From assembly GCF_018390515.1 (NCBI RefSeq), contig NZ_JAHBBK010000001.1:930001-994000 (forward strand): a stretch of DNA of 64,000 bases. The letters run 5' to 3'. Numbering within the stretch: position 1 is the first letter of the stretch; every line of letters starts with the position of its first letter. This stretch comes from Mucilaginibacter sp. Bleaf8 (GTDB lineage: Bacteria > Bacteroidota > Bacteroidia > Sphingobacteriales > Sphingobacteriaceae). The notes beneath the pieces are model-generated. The model ran no database searches. It was not told the DNA's origin and saw only the letters and a list, made by a program, of their open reading frames with translations. Below, one piece after another: positions 35,194-44,935 of this stretch. The position numbers and the translations under genes were made by a program.

Positions 35194-36219
35194 GTTGATA
35201 CGCCCTATCAAACCGGGGCCTTCGTATATAAAACCGGTATACAGCTGTATTAGCGAGGCGCCTGCCTCCAGCTTTTCAATTGCATCTTCCGGACTGTGTA
35301 TCCCTCCTACCCCAATAATCGGGAACGAGCGATTAGATTTATCAGACAAATAACGGATCACCTCGGTTGAGCGTTGCGTTAATGGCTTACCGCTTAAACC
35401 ACCTGTTTCGTTCACTAATTGTTGCGGCGAATGCAGCCCATCACGGCTTATGGTGGTATTGGTTGCGATGATACCTGCGATATTGGTTTGCTTTACAATA
35501 TCTACAATATCATCCAGCTGCTCATTCGTTAAATCGGGCGCAATTTTGAGCAGTATGGGTCTGCTTATTCCATTTTTGTTATTCCGTTGCTGCAATGTAT
35601 TTAAAATATTCATCAACGGTTCTTTCTCTTGCAAAGCACGTAACCCGGGCGTATTAGGCGAGCTAACATTCACCACAAAGTAATCCACTACATCAAACAG
35701 GCGGTCAAAACACTTAATGTAATCGCTTACGGCATCTTCATTAGGCGTATTTTTATTTTTACCAATGTTGCCGCCAATCATAATATTGCCTTGTTTTTTA
35801 GCGGCCGCGCTTTTACGGTAAGCAGCAATGCGCGATGCCAGCACATCTACGCCAAGGTTATTGAAGCCCATACGGTTTATCAAAGCCGAATCTGTTGGCA
35901 ATCGGTACATACGGGGTTTGGGGTTGCCCGGCTGTGGCAGCGGTGTTACCGTACCTACCTCAACAAAACCGAAACCCAGGTTAGCCATTTCGGCAATCAT
36001 CTCGCCGTTTTTGTCAAAACCTGCAGCTAAACCAACTGGGTTTTTAAATTTCAGACCAAACACTTCGCGTTCCAGACGCTTATCCTGCACATCCCAGATT
36101 TGGCGACTTAAAGCTGCGCCACCCGGAAAACGGTTTACCCGTTTTAAATTACGGGTCACAAAATAATGTACCTTCTCAGGATCGAACTTAAATAATATAG
36201 GCTTGAGTATAAAATACAT
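35173..36219 (-). CDS. pyrD: Dihydroorotate dehydrogenase, quinone-dependent (class 2)
   Basis: Membrane-associated FMN enzyme oxidising dihydroorotate to orotate with quinone, fourth step of pyrimidine synthesis. N-terminal amphipathic extension ([20 protein letters not shown]) is the class 2 membrane tunnel; then [28 protein letters not shown] (catalytic Ser of class 2) and [12 protein letters not shown] for FMN. 348 aa, full length. Confidence 0.96.
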   Translation of the reverse strand: MYFILKPILFKFDPEKVHYFVTRNLKRVNRFPGGAALSRQIWDVQDKRLEREVFGLKFKNPVGLAAGFDKNGEMIAEMANLGFGFVEVGTVTPLPQPGNPKPRMYRLPTDSALINRMGFNNLGVDVLASRIAAYRKSAAAKKQGNIMIGGNIGKNKNTPNEDAVSDYIKCFDRLFDVVDYFVVNVSSPNTPGLRALQEKEPLMNILNTLQQRNNKNGISRPILLKIAPDLTNEQLDDIVDIVKQTNIAGIIATNTTISRDGLHSPQQLVNETGGLSGKPLTQRSTEVIRYLSDKSNRSFPIIGVGGIHSPEDAIEKLEAGASLIQLYTGFIYEGPGLIGRINKKILSV

Positions 36220-36297
36220 GCTGCGAAGTTAGGGCTTTAAAGCCGTATTTGCAGATTTGATGTAAACCCCATACATTAGGGACTACAATTATAATTC

Positions 36298-37059
36298 ATG
36301 AGCAACTCATTAAACCGCCGCAAATTTATTACCGGCACGGCAGTAGCCACCATTGGCGCCATATCGTTACCGCAAATTGTATCGGCTGCCTTTGAGGCTG
36401 AAAAGACACCTAAAGTAACGTTGAATGCCAACGATGTGATAGTTTACCAAGGCGATTCTATTACTGATTGGGGCCGCAATAAATCTGAAACTACCCCCAA
36501 CAGCTTTGGCATGCTGGGCACCGGATATGTTTACCAATCGGCAGCACATTTATTACTTAAACACGCCGATAAAAACCTGCAGATTTATAACCGGGGCGTA
36601 GGCGGCAATAAAGTTTATCAATTAGCTGATCGCTGGGATGCCGACTGTCTTGCTTTTAAACCAAATGTACTAAGCATTATGGTTGGTGTAAACGACTACT
36701 GGCACACGCTTAGCGGTAACTACAAAGGCACTATAGAAACTTACCGTACCGATTACAAAAAGCTGCTTGACCGTACTAAGCAAGCCCTGCCTAATGTTAA
36801 GCTCATTATAGGCGAGCCGTTTGCTATAAAAGATGTAAAGGCGGTTACCGATAAATGGTACCCGGCTTTTGATGAATACCGCCAGGCGGCACGCGAAATT
36901 GCCACCCAATACGACGCCATATTTTTACCTTACCAAAAACTGTTTGACGAAGCTTTAAAAGTTGCACCCGGTACCTACTGGACCAACGATGGTGTACACC
37001 CCAGCGTAGCGGGTGCGGCATTGATGGCTAAGGCCTGGTTAAAGGCGGTGAAATCTTAA
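36298..37059 (+). CDS. Tat-exported SGNH/GDSL hydrolase
   Basis: Esterase-like hydrolase of the SGNH superfamily, 253 aa. The signal contains a twin-arginine (NRRKFITGTAVATIGAI), so Tat export is likely. Catalytic blocks: S54 in VYQGDSITDWG, Gly in NRGVGGNKVY, Asn in GVNDYW, and D231/H234 in NDGVHPSVAG. Probably deacetylates or hydrolyses carbohydrate esters; substrate unknown. Confidence 0.92.
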   Translation: MSNSLNRRKFITGTAVATIGAISLPQIVSAAFEAEKTPKVTLNANDVIVYQGDSITDWGRNKSETTPNSFGMLGTGYVYQSAAHLLLKHADKNLQIYNRGVGGNKVYQLADRWDADCLAFKPNVLSIMVGVNDYWHTLSGNYKGTIETYRTDYKKLLDRTKQALPNVKLIIGEPFAIKDVKAVTDKWYPAFDEYRQAAREIATQYDAIFLPYQKLFDEALKVAPGTYWTNDGVHPSVAGAALMAKAWLKAVKS

Positions 37060-37081
37060 GCATTGGCTTAAGCTGTTAAAT

Positions 37082-37128
37082 AAGCCTTTGTTAAAACGAG
37101 CGTTAGTCTGCTCTTTTAACAAAGGCTT
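37082..37128 (+). terminator. Terminator after the SGNH hydrolase gene
   Basis: AAGCCTTTGTTAAAA / TTTTAACAAAGGCTT, 15-bp stem extended inside by GAGC/GCTC with one bulge; followed by TTTT. Confidence 0.85.
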
Positions 37129-37270
37129 TTCTTTTGACGTAGTTACAAAATGAAGACTGCTCCGAGGCAATAGGCGTGTTCATCAAATTCAACCCTTCAG
37201 TATAGGTAGCCGAAGTCATATTTTGACAATCCCTTTATCCTTTCACCTTCCCGCTTTCGCCTCAAAATGG

Positions 37271-37278
37271 TATATTTG
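37271..37278 (+). promoter_or_regulatory. -7 element just before the ABC-F start
   Basis: TATATTTG (TAnnTTTG) ends 8 bp before the ATG at 37286, so the transcript would start at or very near the start codon. No good -33 box. Confidence 0.4.
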
Positions 37279-37285
37279 TGGTTAA

Positions 37286-39199
37286 ATGATTGCGATAAAT
37301 AACCTGACGTTCGAGATTGGTGCGCGTGCGCTATACGATGAAGCTAACTGGCATATTAAACCGGGAGAGAAAATTGGCCTTATAGGCGCTAATGGTACCG
37401 GTAAAACCACTTTGCTGAAGTTGATTGTAGGCGACTACAAACCTACATCAGGCACCATATCCAAGTCTAAAGAACTTACTATTGGTTATTTAAATCAGGA
37501 CCTGTTATCCTACGCATCCGAAAAGTCGATTTTGCATGTGGCCATGGAAGCATTTGAGCGCCAGAACCAATTGCATTCCGAAATTGAAAGCCTGCTGCAA
37601 AAGCTGGAAAGCGACTATAGTGAGGATTCACTAAACAAGCTGAGCGACAAGCAACAGGAATTTGAGGCGCTGGACGGTTATAGCATCGAGTACAAAGCCC
37701 ACGAAATTTTAGCCGGTTTAGGTTTCAGTGATGAGGATCAGCAACGTAAGCTCAGCACCTTTTCGGGTGGATGGCGCATGCGGGTTATGCTGGCTAAAAT
37801 ATTATTACAGGCACCTGATATCTTGCTGCTGGATGAGCCTACCAACCACTTGGACTTACCGTCCATCCAATGGCTGGAAGATTATTTGAGAAACTTTGAA
37901 GGGGCTATCGTAATCGTATCGCACGACAGATGGTTTCTGGATAAAGTAATTAACCGTACGGTTGAATCGCGCAAAGGCAAACTGACCGTTTATGCGGGTA
38001 ATTACACTTTTTATCTGGAAGAGAAATCCCTTCGTGAAGAGATACAACGTGGCGAGTTCAAAAACCAACAGGCCAAAATACGTCAGGAAGAGCGCTTGAT
38101 TGAACGTTTCCGTGCTAAGGCATCGAAAGCTAAAATGGCACAATCACGCATCAAAATGCTTGATAAAATGGAGCGTATTGACGACGTTGATGATGATAAC
38201 CCGAGCGTTAACTTCAACTTCAAGTTCAGCAAGCAATCAGGCCGTAATGTAATTGCCATCGAAGGGCTAAACAAAAGCTATCCCAATCTGGAAATTTTGC
38301 ATAATGCCCATGCCGTGATCGAAAAGGGCGATAAGATAGCCTTGATTGGTGCAAACGGTCGTGGTAAATCAACCCTGTTGCGCATCATTGCAGGCGCTGA
38401 TAAAGACTTCACCGGTAAAAGCGAAACTGGCTATAACGTTACCCAAACCTTTTTTGCCCAGCACCAGTTGGAGTCATTGCACTTAGATAGCGAAATTTTA
38501 CAGGAGCTGCAATCATTTGCACCTAAGCATACCGATACGGAGCTGCGCTCGATATTGGGATCCTTCCTTTTCACAGGCGATGATGTATTTAAAAAGATCC
38601 GCGTACTGTCCGGAGGGGAAAAATCACGTGTGGCGCTGGCTAAGGCTTTAACGGCTGATGCTAACTTCCTGATACTCGATGAGCCTACCAACCACTTGGA
38701 TATGCAATCGGTAAACATCCTGATACAGGCATTACAGCAATACGAAGGTACTTTTATCGCCGTATCGCACGACAGGTACTTCCTGGATAATATTGCCAAC
38801 AAAATCTGGTATATTGAAGACAAACAGATCAAAGTATATCCGGGCACTTATCAGGAATACGAAGAGTGGCAGTCCAAACGCAAACTGCAACCAAAAGCAG
38901 CCGCCCCTCAGCCTAAAAAGGAAGAGAAAAAGGCGGTTGTAAAACAAGAACCTACCGAGGATAGATCCAAACAGCTGAAAAAGCTGAATCAGGATTTAAA
39001 CCGCATGGAACAGCAAATTGCCGATCTGGAAAAAGAAGTAAAGCAGTTGGAAGTGCAACTGGCCGACGATGGCGTATACAGCAATCCAAACAAACTGAAA
39101 GAAACCAACAACAGCTACCAGGAAAAGCAAAGCCAGCTAAAGGGCGTTCAGCAACAATGGGAAAACCTGGCTGAACAGATTATGGAACTGGAAGCATAA
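37286..39199 (+). CDS. ABC-F family ribosome-associated ATPase
   Basis: Soluble tandem ABC protein (637 aa) of the ABC-F class, which acts on the ribosome E site rather than in transport. Two ATPase domains: Walker A GANGTGKTTLLK (about residue 34) and GANGRGKSTLLR (about 350); signatures TFSGGWRMRV and LSGGEKSRV; each followed by LLLDEPTNHLD / LILDEPTNHLD. A basic linker (about 240-320) and a C-terminal coiled coil (about 560-637), Uup-like, are present. No membrane domain. Confidence 0.94.
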   Translation: MIAINNLTFEIGARALYDEANWHIKPGEKIGLIGANGTGKTTLLKLIVGDYKPTSGTISKSKELTIGYLNQDLLSYASEKSILHVAMEAFERQNQLHSEIESLLQKLESDYSEDSLNKLSDKQQEFEALDGYSIEYKAHEILAGLGFSDEDQQRKLSTFSGGWRMRVMLAKILLQAPDILLLDEPTNHLDLPSIQWLEDYLRNFEGAIVIVSHDRWFLDKVINRTVESRKGKLTVYAGNYTFYLEEKSLREEIQRGEFKNQQAKIRQEERLIERFRAKASKAKMAQSRIKMLDKMERIDDVDDDNPSVNFNFKFSKQSGRNVIAIEGLNKSYPNLEILHNAHAVIEKGDKIALIGANGRGKSTLLRIIAGADKDFTGKSETGYNVTQTFFAQHQLESLHLDSEILQELQSFAPKHTDTELRSILGSFLFTGDDVFKKIRVLSGGEKSRVALAKALTADANFLILDEPTNHLDMQSVNILIQALQQYEGTFIAVSHDRYFLDNIANKIWYIEDKQIKVYPGTYQEYEEWQSKRKLQPKAAAPQPKKEEKKAVVKQEPTEDRSKQLKKLNQDLNRMEQQIADLEKEVKQLEVQLADDGVYSNPNKLKETNNSYQEKQSQLKGVQQQWENLAEQIMELEA

Positions 39200-39216
39200 A
39201 ATTGATAAACATATAG

Positions 39217-39253
39217 AACGTCATGCTCAACACAACAGCATGGCGTTTTTTTA
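39217..39253 (+). terminator. Terminator after the ABC-F gene
   Basis: AACGTCATGCT / AGCATGGCGTT hairpin (one G-T pair) followed by TTTTTTT. Confidence 0.85.
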
Positions 39254-39268
39254 TATCTAATAGTGTAC

Positions 39269-40537
39269 ATGAATAAGCGTTTGACAATCTTGCTGATCAT
39301 TAGCTTGCTGGCTGTAAAGTCTTTTGCGCAGGCTATCGTATACAACAGCTACACTTATCGCCCCGAGATAAAGAGTGTAGAATGCTATAACGCCGAAAAG
39401 GAAGGCTCCTTCCCGATCATCAACCTGCGCTCAAACGAACAGATACAACTCAATTTTGACGACCTGACCGGGCAAAGCCGTAATTACTATTACACCTTGC
39501 AGCATTGTGATGCACAATGGGCCCCATCCAACCTATCGCCGGCAGAGTACCTGCAAAGCTTTATGGAAGACCGCCTGTTGAATTACTGGTATGCCAGCGG
39601 AACTGTGCAAAAGTATGTGCATTACGAACTTAAACTGCCTAACCAAAACATTGCGCCAAAACTGAGCGGCAATTATATATTAAAAGTTTATGAGGATGGG
39701 GATCAGCGCAGATTAGCTTTAACCCGGCGCATTTATGTAGTAAATACCCGTGCTGGCATCAATGCAGAGATGGTACCCTCGAACAACGTTGCCCTGCGGC
39801 CAACCAATCAGAAGATCAATTTTCAGGTTGATTATGCCGGCATCAATGTATCTAACCCATACAATGATATAAAGGTGCTGATTATGCAGAACAGCCGTCC
39901 GGAAACGGCCGTATTAAATACCAGGCCCACAAATGTTCGGGGTACACAACTGCTGTATAACGACTATCAGAGCAATGACTTTGCCGGTGGTAATGAGTTC
40001 AGGCATTTTGATATCCGCAGCCTTAAACTTAATTCAGAACGGGTAGCCCGCATTTTTAAGGATACGGCCAACACCGTACTACTTTTGGGTGATGCGAGCC
40101 GCAGGCAATCTGCCTACCTGTTTCAGTATGATAACGACGGTAACTTTTTTATCCGCAACCAGGATGGCCGCGATGCACGTGTAGATGCCGACTATATACA
40201 GGTTTATTTCGGCTTAAACATCAACCTGCCCGCAACTGAGGGTGATGTGTACATAACAGGCAAGTTTAACGACTACCGCCTGGATGCATCCAGCAAACTG
40301 CAATATGATGCCAGCCGTAATATTTATACAACCAACTTACTGTTAAAGCAAGGCGTGTACGACTATCAGTATGTTTGGGTGCCACGTAATACCAACCTGG
40401 CATCAACCACAGAAACAGAAGGCAGCTACTTTGAAACCGAGAATGAATACCAACTGTTAGTGTATTACCATGCGCCCGGCGCCCGGTGGGAAGAATTGGT
40501 TGGTTACCGTTTGCTTACCAATGCCCAAAAACGATAG
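39269..40537 (+). CDS. Type IX secretion plug protein (DUF5103)
   Basis: Periplasmic protein of the DUF5103/T9SS plug family, 422 aa, with signal peptide ending VKSFAQ. In Flavobacterium the Plug protein seals the SprA/Sov channel from the periplasm. Family features are the NLRSNEQIQLNFDDL block, RNYYYTLQHCDAQW, and the C-terminal VYITGKFNDY and YDYQYVWV beta modules. The ATG at 39269 is preferred over the GTG at 39263. Presence implies that the organism has a type IX system elsewhere. Confidence 0.92.
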   Translation: MNKRLTILLIISLLAVKSFAQAIVYNSYTYRPEIKSVECYNAEKEGSFPIINLRSNEQIQLNFDDLTGQSRNYYYTLQHCDAQWAPSNLSPAEYLQSFMEDRLLNYWYASGTVQKYVHYELKLPNQNIAPKLSGNYILKVYEDGDQRRLALTRRIYVVNTRAGINAEMVPSNNVALRPTNQKINFQVDYAGINVSNPYNDIKVLIMQNSRPETAVLNTRPTNVRGTQLLYNDYQSNDFAGGNEFRHFDIRSLKLNSERVARIFKDTANTVLLLGDASRRQSAYLFQYDNDGNFFIRNQDGRDARVDADYIQVYFGLNINLPATEGDVYITGKFNDYRLDASSKLQYDASRNIYTTNLLLKQGVYDYQYVWVPRNTNLASTTETEGSYFETENEYQLLVYYHAPGARWEELVGYRLLTNAQKR

Positions 40538-40626
40538 CGGCAAAGCTCAACAACCTGTTGTAATTTAGACTAATTGCCAATTAGATATTCTTGCGGCTCT
40601 ATACACCGCCATTAGGTACAATGCGC

Positions 40627-40634
40627 TATATTTG
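40627..40634 (+). promoter_or_regulatory. -7 element before the thioesterase gene
   Basis: TATATTTG, an exact TAnnTTTG, 12 bp before the ATG at 40647. No convincing -33 box. Confidence 0.4.
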
Positions 40635-40646
40635 CAGCTTTATTAA

Positions 40647-41180
40647 ATGCGTATGACATCCAAAAAGCCTAAAGATTCGCTGGTAATAATGAACGAGTTG
40701 GTATTACCCAACGATACCAACATGATGCATAACCTGATGGGAGGCCGTTTACTTTACTGGATGGACATCGCAGCGGCCATGTCGGCCCAAAAGCATAGCA
40801 ATCGGTTAGTGGTAACCGCATCGGTAGATAACGTTTCTTTTCAGCATTCCATTAAGCTGGGTGATGCAGTTACTATAGAAGCTAAAGTGACCCGTGCTTT
40901 TAATAAATCAATGGAAGTGCGCCTGGATGTATGGGCCGAAAACATCCCTACCGGTAGCCGTGTAAAAAGCAACGAAGCTTATTATACTTTTGTGGCTTTG
41001 GATGGTGATGGCAGCCCCGTACAGGTACCTGAACTAACACCCGAAACGCCTGAAGAAGAAGTTATATTTGCAGGCGCTTTGCGCCGCCGCCAATTACGAT
41101 TGATACTAAGCGGACGCATGGAACCTAATGATGCTACTGAGCTTAAAGCGCTGTTTATGGCAGCCAAACAGGAGTCGTAG
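40647..41180 (+). CDS. Acyl-CoA thioesterase (hotdog, YciA-like)
   Basis: Hydrolyses acyl-CoA to free acid and CoA. The YciA-type block LPNDTNMMHNLMGGRLLYWMD (about residues 20-40; catalytic Asn/Asp region) and VDNVSFQHSIKLGDAV are plain. 177 aa with a C-terminal helix. An ATG two codons downstream (40653) is an equal alternative start. Confidence 0.92.
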   Translation: MRMTSKKPKDSLVIMNELVLPNDTNMMHNLMGGRLLYWMDIAAAMSAQKHSNRLVVTASVDNVSFQHSIKLGDAVTIEAKVTRAFNKSMEVRLDVWAENIPTGSRVKSNEAYYTFVALDGDGSPVQVPELTPETPEEEVIFAGALRRRQLRLILSGRMEPNDATELKALFMAAKQES

Positions 41181-41220
41181 GTAGAAACAATTTTTGTACA
41201 TACTAATAGCTGCCTACCCT

Positions 41221-41750
41221 ATGGATAATCGCATCAATTACAAAAAGGTGATATAACGAAACTACCGGTTGATGCCATTGTAAACGCTGCCAACAGCAGT
41301 CTGATGGGTGGTGGTGGCGTTGATGGCGCGATACATCGGACAGGTGGTAGCCAGATACTCGAAGAATGCCGCGCTATAATAGCCCGCCAAGGCAAATGTA
41401 AAACAGGCGAAGCCGTAATTACCAGCGGCGGCAACCTGCCGGCAAAATATGTAATTCATACCGTTGGCCCCGTATGGAACGGCGGTAAAAAGAAGGAGTC
41501 GCAGTTACTGAGTAATTGTTATGTGAACAGCCTCAATCTGGCTGTGGAAAATGACATTAAAACTGTTGCCTTCCCCAATATTAGTACCGGCATATATGGC
41601 TATCCGAAAAATGAGGCCGCCGAAATTGCAATAAAAGCGGTAAACGACTTTTTAGCAAATAATACCTTCATCCAAAAAGTAATTTTTATCTGCTTTGATG
41701 ATGAAAACTATGGCTTGTATGAGGCAATGCTAAGCTCTCCAGCCCTTTAA
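41221..41750 (+). pseudogene. Macro-domain (ADP-ribose-binding) gene with a 5' frameshift
   Basis: The downstream frame encodes a nearly complete macro domain: [54 protein letters not shown] and [13 protein letters not shown]. But the natural start ATG at 41221 (M-D-N-R-I) is in a different frame and hits a stop at about 41254. Loss of one base near 41236-41238 would explain it: with one base restored the start reads M-D-N-R-I-x-L-Q-K-G-D-I-T. Without that start the first ATG is 41304, after the essential ADP-ribose motif VNAAN. Either a recent null mutation or a sequencing error. Confidence 0.78.
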
Positions 41751-41790
41751 ATAAGATAAGAGGGCTCTAAAAGTGTCCTCTTATCTTATT
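41750..41790. terminator. Bidirectional terminator overlapping two gene ends
   Basis: AATAAGATAAGAGG / CCTCTTATCTTATT, 14-bp perfect stem with a 13-nt loop. The left arm begins at the macro gene stop and the right arm includes the final codons of the aldo/keto reductase. Confidence 0.88.
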
Positions 41791-42753
41791 GTATATTTCT
41801 TCGTCATATAATTTTCGCAGCTGCTGATGTGTATCGGCGGACAAAGCCTGAAGGCCAGATGCCTCAACATTGCTATGCACCTGGCTAATTTTAGATGCAC
41901 CGGGAATGACGGTAGTTACTTCGGGGTGGTCCAGAATCCAGCGGATTGCCCATTGTGCCATACGCTCGTCGGGCAACATGGCTTTGATTTTGCCGGCTAA
42001 TCTAACCCCTTCCTTAAACTCAATTCCCGAAAAGGTTTCACCCGCATTGAATGCATCGCCATTGGCATTAAAATTACGGTGATCGTTAGCACCGAAAGAT
42101 GTATCCTCTTTAAATTTACCGCTTAATAAGCCACTGGCCAAAGGTACACGTACAATCAGCGCTACGCCTTTCTCCTGAGCTTTGGCAAAAACCTCATCGG
42201 CTACATGCTGCCTGAACAGGTTGAATATAATCTGCAGCGATGCCAGCCCCTCCTGCTCCAGGCATATCAGCGCCTCTTCTGACGTTTCTACACTGGCACC
42301 AAAATAACGGATCAATCCTTCCTGCTGTAGTTTGCGCAGATTATCAAATACCTTACCGGTACGCATTTCATCGGTAGGTATGCAATGAAGTTGTTCCAAA
42401 AACAATTGCGATAGTCCTAGGTGCTGCAGCGAATCTTCGGCATGGCGTTTTATGGCATCATACGTGAAGTTTTGCGGCCAGCCATTGCCTGCATCGCCTC
42501 GCCGGCCAAGCTTGGTGGCTACAAATATTTCTTTATCTGTATTCGCTTTTAAAAACTTGCCTATCACTGTTTCGCTCACACCCATGCCGTACACATCAGC
42601 CGTATCAATGAAGTTGCCGCCTGCATCAACATAGCTTTGCAGTATCTGCAGCGCTTCTTGCTCGTTTACGTTACCCCAATCGGCACTTCCTAACTGCCAT
42701 GTACCTAAACCAACCTCGGCTACCGATACGTCTTTAAATGCCCTGAATTTCAT
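41767..42753 (-). CDS. Aldo/keto reductase
   Basis: NAD(P)H-dependent TIM-barrel oxidoreductase, 328 aa from the ATG at 42753. Signs: GLGTWQLG, FIDTADVYGMGVSE (Asp and catalytic Tyr), ATKLGRRGD (catalytic Lys), and TTVIPGASKISQVHSN at the nucleotide site. An upstream start at 42834 would run into the EVE gene and adds an unusual 27 residues, so it is rejected. Substrate unknown. Confidence 0.93.
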   Translation of the reverse strand: MKFRAFKDVSVAEVGLGTWQLGSADWGNVNEQEALQILQSYVDAGGNFIDTADVYGMGVSETVIGKFLKANTDKEIFVATKLGRRGDAGNGWPQNFTYDAIKRHAEDSLQHLGLSQLFLEQLHCIPTDEMRTGKVFDNLRKLQQEGLIRYFGASVETSEEALICLEQEGLASLQIIFNLFRQHVADEVFAKAQEKGVALIVRVPLASGLLSGKFKEDTSFGANDHRNFNANGDAFNAGETFSGIEFKEGVRLAGKIKAMLPDERMAQWAIRWILDHPEVTTVIPGASKISQVHSNVEASGLQALSADTHQQLRKLYDEEIYNKIRGHF

Positions 42754-42805
42754 TATAGATGATATTGTATAATCTGTCAACCAATGTAAATAAGCGATTG
42801 TTTGC

Positions 42806-43210
42806 TTAACTCCCCAATTCAACAATGCGGTCAAATTCTTCAGGCTTAAGGCCCATAACAGACAATCGCCCCTGGCGTACTAAACTAATATCTTTTAAGC
42901 GGTCATCGGCTTTGATTTGCTCCAGCGTCACCGGCTTTTGCAGGCCCTGTATAGGCGATAAATCAACCACGACCCAATTGGTATCATCTGTTGTGGGGTC
43001 TTGGTAAAACTCTTTAACTACCTTGGCTATACCCACTACGGCCTTACCTTCGTTACTATGGTAAAACAACACTAAATCACCCTCTTTCATCGCTTTAAGG
43101 TTGTTGCGGGCCTGATAATTGCGCACGCCATCCCAAAAGGTGCGTCCGTCTTGGTTGAATTTTTCCCAAGAATATTTGAATGGTTCTGATTTGACTAACC
43201 AATAGTTCAT
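42806..43210 (-). CDS. EVE domain protein
   Basis: 134-aa PUA-like EVE domain protein. MNYWLVKSEPFKYSWEKF, then TFWDGVRNYQARNNLK and GDLVLFYHSNEGKAVVGIAK form the family pattern; the pocket is thought to read modified bases in DNA or RNA. Function not established. Ends 53 bp before the aldo/keto reductase start. Confidence 0.94.
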   Translation of the reverse strand: MNYWLVKSEPFKYSWEKFNQDGRTFWDGVRNYQARNNLKAMKEGDLVLFYHSNEGKAVVGIAKVVKEFYQDPTTDDTNWVVVDLSPIQGLQKPVTLEQIKADDRLKDISLVRQGRLSVMGLKPEEFDRIVELGS

Positions 43211-43666
43211 GATTTTAATTTCTCTATCGCTTTATTTGAATTCGAATGTAAAGGTTAAAATTTTCGCTGATTTATAAAACTTGCAAGGTTGCTCTTTAGC
43301 TATTCTTATAAATTTTCAATCAGATAGAGTTTCATGAATCATATAGTAAGTAAGGTATTAAGGACGTTACCTACTCAAACACTAAATCGCAGCCTTAAAC
43401 TCTCAGGATTTGCTCAGTCGTAAAGACGCTTGTGGGCATTTATGCTTATTTGGTTCTTAACTTACTATGTCCAACTTTTGTATTGTGCCAAGTTATTTAC
43501 TTATATCCGTTTTTATTTGACCGCGTATTCGTTCATTTCCGAGTTATTCAAATGCATAATAATGCAGCAGCTTCCTTGCATCAGTACCAGAAAAACCAGG
43601 TATATATCTTATCTAAACTTTTACTACTACACCTTGTTTATCTCTTATAATCATACAATATCTATC
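43211..43666. other. AT-rich gap before a 64-aa gene
   Basis: About 455 bp. A frame extends upstream of the next gene into this AT-rich stretch but its sequence is low-complexity, Tyr/Phe-rich and not protein-like. I see no RNA gene, repeat or clear promoter here. Confidence 0.5.
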
Positions 43667-43861
43667 ATGAGAAACGGACTATTTGAATACGGCGACCGGG
43701 TTATTATTTCATCAACAGATGAAAGGGGAACGGTAAATATTGACCAGATGAAAGATGGCGATCCGGTTGAGGTGGCACTTGAAGGATCGGGGGCTGTAAA
43801 CCAGTACAGTGAAGATGACCTGGAGTTTGACGAAGATTACCGGCCCGATACAGGCGAATAA
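43667..43861 (+). CDS. Small acidic protein, 64 aa
   Basis: 64-residue acidic protein (MRNGLFEYGDRVIISS, ending EDYRPDTGE), not recognised. The ATG at 43667 begins a compact SH3-like beta-rich sequence (GDRVIISSTDERGTV). A terminator follows 2 bp after the stop, supporting a real gene. Confidence 0.65.
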   Translation: MRNGLFEYGDRVIISSTDERGTVNIDQMKDGDPVEVALEGSGAVNQYSEDDLEFDEDYRPDTGE

Positions 43862-43863
43862 AT

Positions 43864-43891
43864 AAAAAGCCGGTTTTACTACCGGCTTTTT
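43864..43891. terminator. Bidirectional terminator before holA
   Basis: AAAAAGCCGGT / ACCGGCTTTTT hairpin with 6-nt loop between the small acidic protein gene and the convergent holA. Confidence 0.88.
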
Positions 43892-43894
43892 ATC

Positions 43895-44911
43895 TTAATG
43901 AATTATTTTAAATACAAGCTCTTTCATCAATTCACCGTGAGAGGCATTTGAATCAACGCCCTTGCTTTTCAAATCGTACTCCCGCAAAAATGAGATGATT
44001 TGCAAGGTTTTATAATAGTCGAAGCTACGAGCGGCCTGTTCATAATCTTTCAGGAAATAAGGACTAACGCCCAACTCACGGGCAGCGTTGGCTTTATCCT
44101 TGACGTAATGGAACAACAGCACCTTGCTGAAAAAGTTATTCATATTACCTAAAACCAATACAATGGGGTTGGCCTTAGGATTGGCTTCAAAGTAATTAAC
44201 GATCTGGTTGGCTTTTAGCACATCTTTTCTAATCAGGGCCGACTGCAGCTCAAAAACATTATACTCTTTACTAATACCAATATTTTCCTGTATATGCTTT
44301 AGTGTTATTTCCTGGCCGGCGGGTACATTCAGCATCAGTTTGCTTAACTCATTGGCAATTTTTGAAAGGTCGTTACCAAGATATTCGGCCAGCATAGCCG
44401 ATGCCTGGGCACTAATACGGTAACCTTTTGCTGTGGTATAGCCTTCAATCCAACCGGGTACTTTATTATCGTACAAAGCGGCCGATTCCATAACTATGCC
44501 ATTCTTTTCAATGGCTTTATAAGCTTTCTTCCGCTTATCAAACTTTCCGTACTTGTAACATAAAACCAGGATAGTGCTTTGCAGCGGGTTTTCCAGATAG
44601 CTCAATACCGGGTTGAGCCCTTTCTTATCCGCATCTTCTTTACCCCATTTCATATCCTGCGCTTCTTTCACAATAATTACCTGATATTCGGCCATCATCG
44701 GGAAGCGGCGCGCAGCGTTAATCACCGTCATAATGTCGGTATCCTTGCCATACAAAACCGTTTGGTTAAAGCCCTTTTCAGCCTCATTCAGCACCTTATC
44801 CTCTATGTAATCGCTTACTTCGTCAATAAAATAAGGCTCGTCGCCGTGCAGTAAGTACAAGGGTTTAAACTTGCGGCTTTTCAGGTCTTTCAGTATCTCG
44901 TTTGCGGTCAT
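43895..44911 (-). CDS. holA: DNA polymerase III delta subunit
   Basis: Clamp-loader subunit that opens the beta sliding clamp. 338 aa with the family pattern: LKSRKFKPLYLLHGDEPYFIDE-like opening (about residues 9-30), RRFPMMAEYQVIIVKEAQ, and EYLGNDLSKIANELSKL. It lacks intact Walker motifs, as expected for delta. Divergent from the HSDR_N gene. Confidence 0.94.
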   Translation of the reverse strand: MTANEILKDLKSRKFKPLYLLHGDEPYFIDEVSDYIEDKVLNEAEKGFNQTVLYGKDTDIMTVINAARRFPMMAEYQVIIVKEAQDMKWGKEDADKKGLNPVLSYLENPLQSTILVLCYKYGKFDKRKKAYKAIEKNGIVMESAALYDNKVPGWIEGYTTAKGYRISAQASAMLAEYLGNDLSKIANELSKLMLNVPAGQEITLKHIQENIGISKEYNVFELQSALIRKDVLKANQIVNYFEANPKANPIVLVLGNMNNFFSKVLLFHYVKDKANAARELGVSPYFLKDYEQAARSFDYYKTLQIISFLREYDLKSKGVDSNASHGELMKELVFKIIH

Positions 44912-44935
44912 TTTACAGGGTGCAATTTACAAAAT

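Noticed and set aside
43430-43666. Upstream extension of the 64-aa gene frame
   Set aside because: AT-rich, Tyr/Phe-rich sequence without protein character; the internal ATG at 43667 is the better start.
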